DNA from: Methanobacteriota archaeon | GTDB taxonomy: Archaea > Methanobacteriota > Methanobacteria > Methanobacteriales > Methanobacteriaceae | Length of the DNA: 16,886 nt | Assembly: GCA_023436175.1 (NCBI GenBank) | Contig: JAEZKE010000078.1 | Coordinates: forward strand, 1-16,886 | Direction: 5' to 3' | In this document: positions 14,738 through 16,886 of the stretch, piece after piece | Layout of the letters: each line of letters opens with the position of its first letter | How positions within the stretch are numbered: position 1 is the first letter of the stretch | Translations under genes and position numbers: made by a program | The notes under the pieces: model-generated | Told to the model about the DNA's origin: nothing | The model's input: the letters and a program-made list of their open reading frames with translations, nothing else | Databases searched by the model: none

Positions 14738-15175
14738 TTAATAAGTATATATTTGAATAACTCCTTTAGCGTTTGTATTGGTAATTAAAAGTCCTTTTAT
14801 ATTGGTATTATTGAAAGTATATGTTACATTAAGTGGTTGGGTTTGGTTTACTAGATTAATGGTTTTTTGCTCAAGTATATTTACAGTGTAGTTGGCACCA
14901 GTTGCTCCAGTTACAGGAATGGTATTTAAAATCAATATATTTACATTAGATGTTGTTATATTAGAATTCAGTTTAGTTAAATTCTGCCCCACAAATTTAA
15001 CAGACTTAGTCCCATTAGGTACTGTTACATTTTGAACTCCAACAAAATTTGAACCTTCTCCTGCAGTTAAATTGTATTGATACAACAATTTTTCATTACT
15101 GGCACATCCAGAAACAAAAACAACCAGTGTTAAAATAGCTAAAATTCCAAAAACTGCTATTCCTGATTTTTTCAC
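14738..15175 (-). CDS. Putative lipoprotein, extracellular, Asn/Thr-rich
   Basis: A 145-residue exported protein. The N-terminus MKKSGIAVFGILAILTLVVF is a signal peptide ending in the lipobox VSGC, so Cys24 would be the lipid anchor on the outer face of the membrane. The mature part is rich in Asn, Thr and Val with many N-x-T/S sequons (YNLTAG, QNVTV, PNGTKS, NYTVN, VNQTQ, LNVTYTF), which suggests N-glycosylation and a beta-rich fold. No domain is recognised. The start is GTG 15175, preceded by GGTGGTGA (15188-15181) with five bases between; a TTG at 15190 would be too far upstream. It is followed by a hairpin terminator, and is 64 bases downstream of the 129-residue membrane protein gene. 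Confidence 0.75.
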   Translation of the reverse strand: MKKSGIAVFGILAILTLVVFVSGCASNEKLLYQYNLTAGEGSNFVGVQNVTVPNGTKSVKFVGQNLTKLNSNITTSNVNILILNTIPVTGATGANYTVNILEQKTINLVNQTQPLNVTYTFNNTNIKGLLITNTNAKGVIQIYTY

Positions 15176-15213
15176 ATTACTCACCACCAATCCATTTCTA
15201 TTATTAATTCATG

Positions 15214-15230
15214 AAAAAAGGATTAAAAAA
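15214..15230 (-). terminator. Double T-run terminator after the 129-residue protein gene
   Basis: Two T6 runs on the minus strand (15230-15225 and 15219-15214), starting 10 bases after the stop at 15240. A typical archaeal T-rich terminator; it separates this gene from the lipoprotein gene. Confidence 0.45.
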
Positions 15231-15239
15231 TTAATTTTG

Positions 15240-15629
15240 TTATTCGAGTTCTAATTTAATGCCGCCGATTCTAGGTGCTAAGTAGTTGTATAATAGGACA
15301 GCTATAGCAGTTACAATAAATGTTCCAATAAATACTGTAATAGGCCAAACTATGATTAGATATAGGGCACCCATAGCAGTGATCGAACCAGCTATAGAGT
15401 TTACGACAGTAGCAGTTTGAGGATTTAAACTGATAATATAAGTACTGATTTGGTGTATTGTTGACCATCCAATAATAAAGTAGAGGATTCCAGCTATAAA
15501 TGATAAAATCAACGCAATTACAGAAATTATTAAGGAAACATCGAGTACTGGTAAAGACTTTACAGTTTTAATTACAGATTTTTCTTCTATTACTTCTTTA
15601 ATAGGTTCTACTTCTTTAACTTCTTCCAT
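15240..15629 (-). CDS. Membrane protein of unknown function, 129 residues
   Basis: The first 18 residues are strongly acidic and polar (MEEVKEVEPIKEVIEEK), followed by hydrophobic segments at about 32-55 (LIISVIALILSFIAGILYFI), 76-95 and 96-116. The end is PRIGGIKLELE. No family recognised; an inner-membrane protein with a cytoplasmic acidic tail is likely. ATG 15629 has a perfect nine-base ribosome binding site GGAGGTGAT (15641-15633) three bases upstream, and a TATA box at 15678-15685, so strong translation is expected. Its neighbours are also membrane or exported proteins. Confidence 0.75.
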   Translation of the reverse strand: MEEVKEVEPIKEVIEEKSVIKTVKSLPVLDVSLIISVIALILSFIAGILYFIIGWSTIHQISTYIISLNPQTATVVNSIAGSITAMGALYLIIVWPITVFIGTFIVTAIAVLLYNYLAPRIGGIKLELE

Positions 15630-15677
15630 TATATCACCTCCTTTTTAATAATAATTAATAATAATATGGAACATTTT

Positions 15678-15685
15678 AATATAAA
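15678..15685 (-). promoter_or_regulatory. TATA box of the 129-residue protein gene
   Basis: Minus-strand TTTATATT with a predicted start near 15656 and a leader of about 27 bases carrying GGAGGTGAT. The leader contains repeated TAATAA units. Confidence 0.55.
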
Positions 15686-15811
15686 TAATTATTTAATTTA
15701 AATGTGCAATTAAAAACGTGAATAATATTATACTAACTAAAAAAGAAAAATCATCACATAAAAAGTTTTAAAGTTACATTAAATAATTCAATTATACAAA
15801 TTAAAAGTTCT

Positions 15812-15841
15812 TTTTCCATTTTTAGTCCACTAAAAGGAAAA
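15812..15841. repeat. Strong imperfect palindrome in a divergent promoter region
   Basis: TTTTCC, AT bulge, TTTTAGT, CC loop, ACTAAAA, GGAAAA: a 13-pair stem with one two-base bulge. It lies between the divergent gene at 15629 and the small ORF at 15910, so it could be an operator or a hairpin in an unmapped transcript. Confidence 0.5.
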
Positions 15842-15909
15842 TATAAAAAAATTGATTTATGATAAAGTTAATAATATTTATTAATTAAAAATATGTTGAA
15901 TGTGAAGTA

Positions 15910-16068
15910 ATGGCAGAAACAAATCAAATAATCGGTGGATCGCAGATAGCTATTGCTATTATTTTCCTAATTCTTCCCATATTATTCCTAGTATTCACAA
16001 TCTGGCTATAGTGGTTAGCAATATTTGTAATGATAGTAGTCGGTCTTATTTCCATAATTGCAAAATAA
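15910..16068 (+). pseudogene. Small two-helix membrane protein interrupted by TAG
   Basis: ATG 15910 opens MAETNQIIGGSQIAIAII and a first helix ending FTIWL, then a TAG at 16009-16011. The same frame continues as WLAIFVMIVVGLISIIAK to TAA at 16066-16068. The total of 52 coding codons would give two helices joined by a short turn. The simplest reading is a TGG-to-TAG nonsense change in a W-W-L turn, leaving a 33-residue first piece. No ribosome binding site is strong (TGTGA before the ATG). Family unknown. Read-through of amber is not expected in an organism of this group. Confidence 0.6.
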
Positions 16069-16471
16069 TCCAAACTTATCTTAGATTGACCATTTCGAAA
16101 ACATGAAAACTTTCACCTTTCAAACTCGCCAGTAGAAATCTAAATTCAGTTTTGCAATTGATTCTATGAGATGCATATATTTAGTTTCAGGTGAAATTAC
16201 TTTAATATCTAGAATATGTTCTATCAGCTATATAATTCAATATAAGATTAATATGGTTTTATTAGATAATGTAAGAGTCATGAAAAGTAATTTTAAACCA
16301 TAGTGATATATCTTATTACTAAATAAAATAAGGAGAATAATGCAGTATAGTTTTTAATAACAACAATGAATAAAACATAAGTAAATTTAGTTACCTTGAA
16401 AATACTGTTGAAAATGAAAAATAATACAAATAACTACTCAAATGTAGAATTAAAGCTATTTGAGTTTGGAA
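16069..16471 (+). other. AT-rich spacer, no supported gene
   Basis: Only short ORFs occur (a 5-codon ORF after GGAG at 16331-16334, and a 23-codon ORF at 16414-16485 without a ribosome binding site). No hairpin of note and no clear RNA gene. It should contain the promoter of the PAP2 gene; several TATA-like stretches make the choice ambiguous. Confidence 0.5.
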
Positions 16472-16886
16472 ATGAAAAAAAATAATTTTAATATTATGTA
16501 CCGCTCTTTTATGGCTATCTGCATTGAATGCGTATCTTATCCCTAATTTTAATCATTTGTTTGTGGCAAGTTTTAACACACTACGCACAGATCCATTATT
16601 TGCATCTTTATGTTACTATTATACCAAATATATGCTTTATGCTATTGGAACACCCCTTTCAATACTGTATTTAGCATCTTTCAAGGTTAATAAACTGAAA
16701 CCATATCGAATAGTGCTTTTACTGGCCGTAATGACTATGGCCATTGGCATTCCAATTGCAGACCTTTTAAAGTATTTTTATGCGGTTCCACGTCCATGGG
16801 TGCTTTATCCAGATATTACTAGTTTATACCATGGGAGGGGTACTTCTTTTCCTTTGGAACATGCTTTCCAAGCATTTGCCGGTACA
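16472..16886 (+). CDS. PAP2-family phosphatase, N-terminal part, with a poly-A frameshift near the start
   Basis: From 16476 to the window end one frame stays open and reads a membrane protein: ILILCTALLWLSALNAYLIP (helix 1), a second helix around LYAIGTPLSILYLAS and a third around IVLLLAVMTMAIGIPIA. Next come the PAP2 motif K-x6-RP in LKYFYAVPRPW, and SFPLEHAFQAFAGT, the position of the usual PSGH motif. PAP2 enzymes remove phosphate from lipid phosphates such as isoprenyl diphosphates. The ATG at 16472 is followed by eight A's (16475-16482), which puts it out of frame with the body; with seven A's it would read MKKIILILC. So this is a sequence error, a slippery site or an inactivated gene. 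SG is replaced by LE before the histidine. The 3' part lies beyond the window. Confidence 0.75.

Noticed and set aside
16332..16485. Short ORFs after GGAG at 16331 and at ATG 16414
   Set aside because: The first has five codons; the second has no ribosome binding site and overlaps the PAP2 start.
1..16886. tRNA or rRNA genes
   Set aside because: I looked for cloverleaf patterns with TTCGA-type loops in all spacers and found none convincing.

Overview
The window looks like a chromosomal segment of a methanogenic archaeon of the Methanobacteriales, most likely Methanobacterium or a close relative. The reasons are the very AT-rich base composition, ribosome binding sites of the GGTGAT or GGAGGTGAT type, TATA-box promoters, and a split pyruvate carboxylase subunit A gene followed directly by a biotin ligase. 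The genes flanking that pair encode an archaeal METTL5-like methylase, a SPOUT RNA methylase, an NYN protein and a UPF0425 PLP enzyme. As I recall, this order resembles the two ends of the Methanothermobacter thermautotrophicus gene numbering; I could not check that.

Left part (1-9.8 kb), conserved housekeeping genes. A SPOUT-type RNA methyltransferase (cut by the window edge) and a METTL5-type rRNA adenine methylase lie on the minus strand. On the plus strand, pycA and birA form an operon for oxaloacetate synthesis: BirA attaches biotin to the partner subunit on which PycA acts. A 24-codon ORF precedes pycA and looks like a decayed duplicate of the pycA 5' end. A soluble multi-PAS histidine kinase converges on birA with one base between stop codons. 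Then come rtcA (RNA 3'-phosphate cyclase) and an overlapping pair, an NYN-domain protein and a SelA-like PLP protein, all on the minus strand. Several of these genes act on RNA, or probably do.

Middle part (9.8-12.7 kb), gene-poor. A 684-base spacer with small repeats is followed by a CDF metal-efflux transporter. Next, between two divergent promoters, is a remarkable run of perfect hairpins (about 11413-11745). It is followed by an unrecognised 136-codon gene with palindromes in its promoter and leader, and then a roughly 310-base stretch with protein-like fragments full of stops, probably a decayed ORF.

Right part (12.7-16.9 kb), envelope and membrane genes, several of them broken. It holds an AI-2E family permease, a DUF308/HdeD pseudogene with two frameshifts and a stop, a 50-residue membrane protein, a lipoprotein, a 129-residue membrane protein with a perfect ribosome binding site, a small membrane protein split by a TAG codon, and the start of a PAP2 phosphatase whose frame shifts in a run of eight A's. 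The clustering of lesions here means either a decaying accessory region or sequence errors; raw reads would decide.
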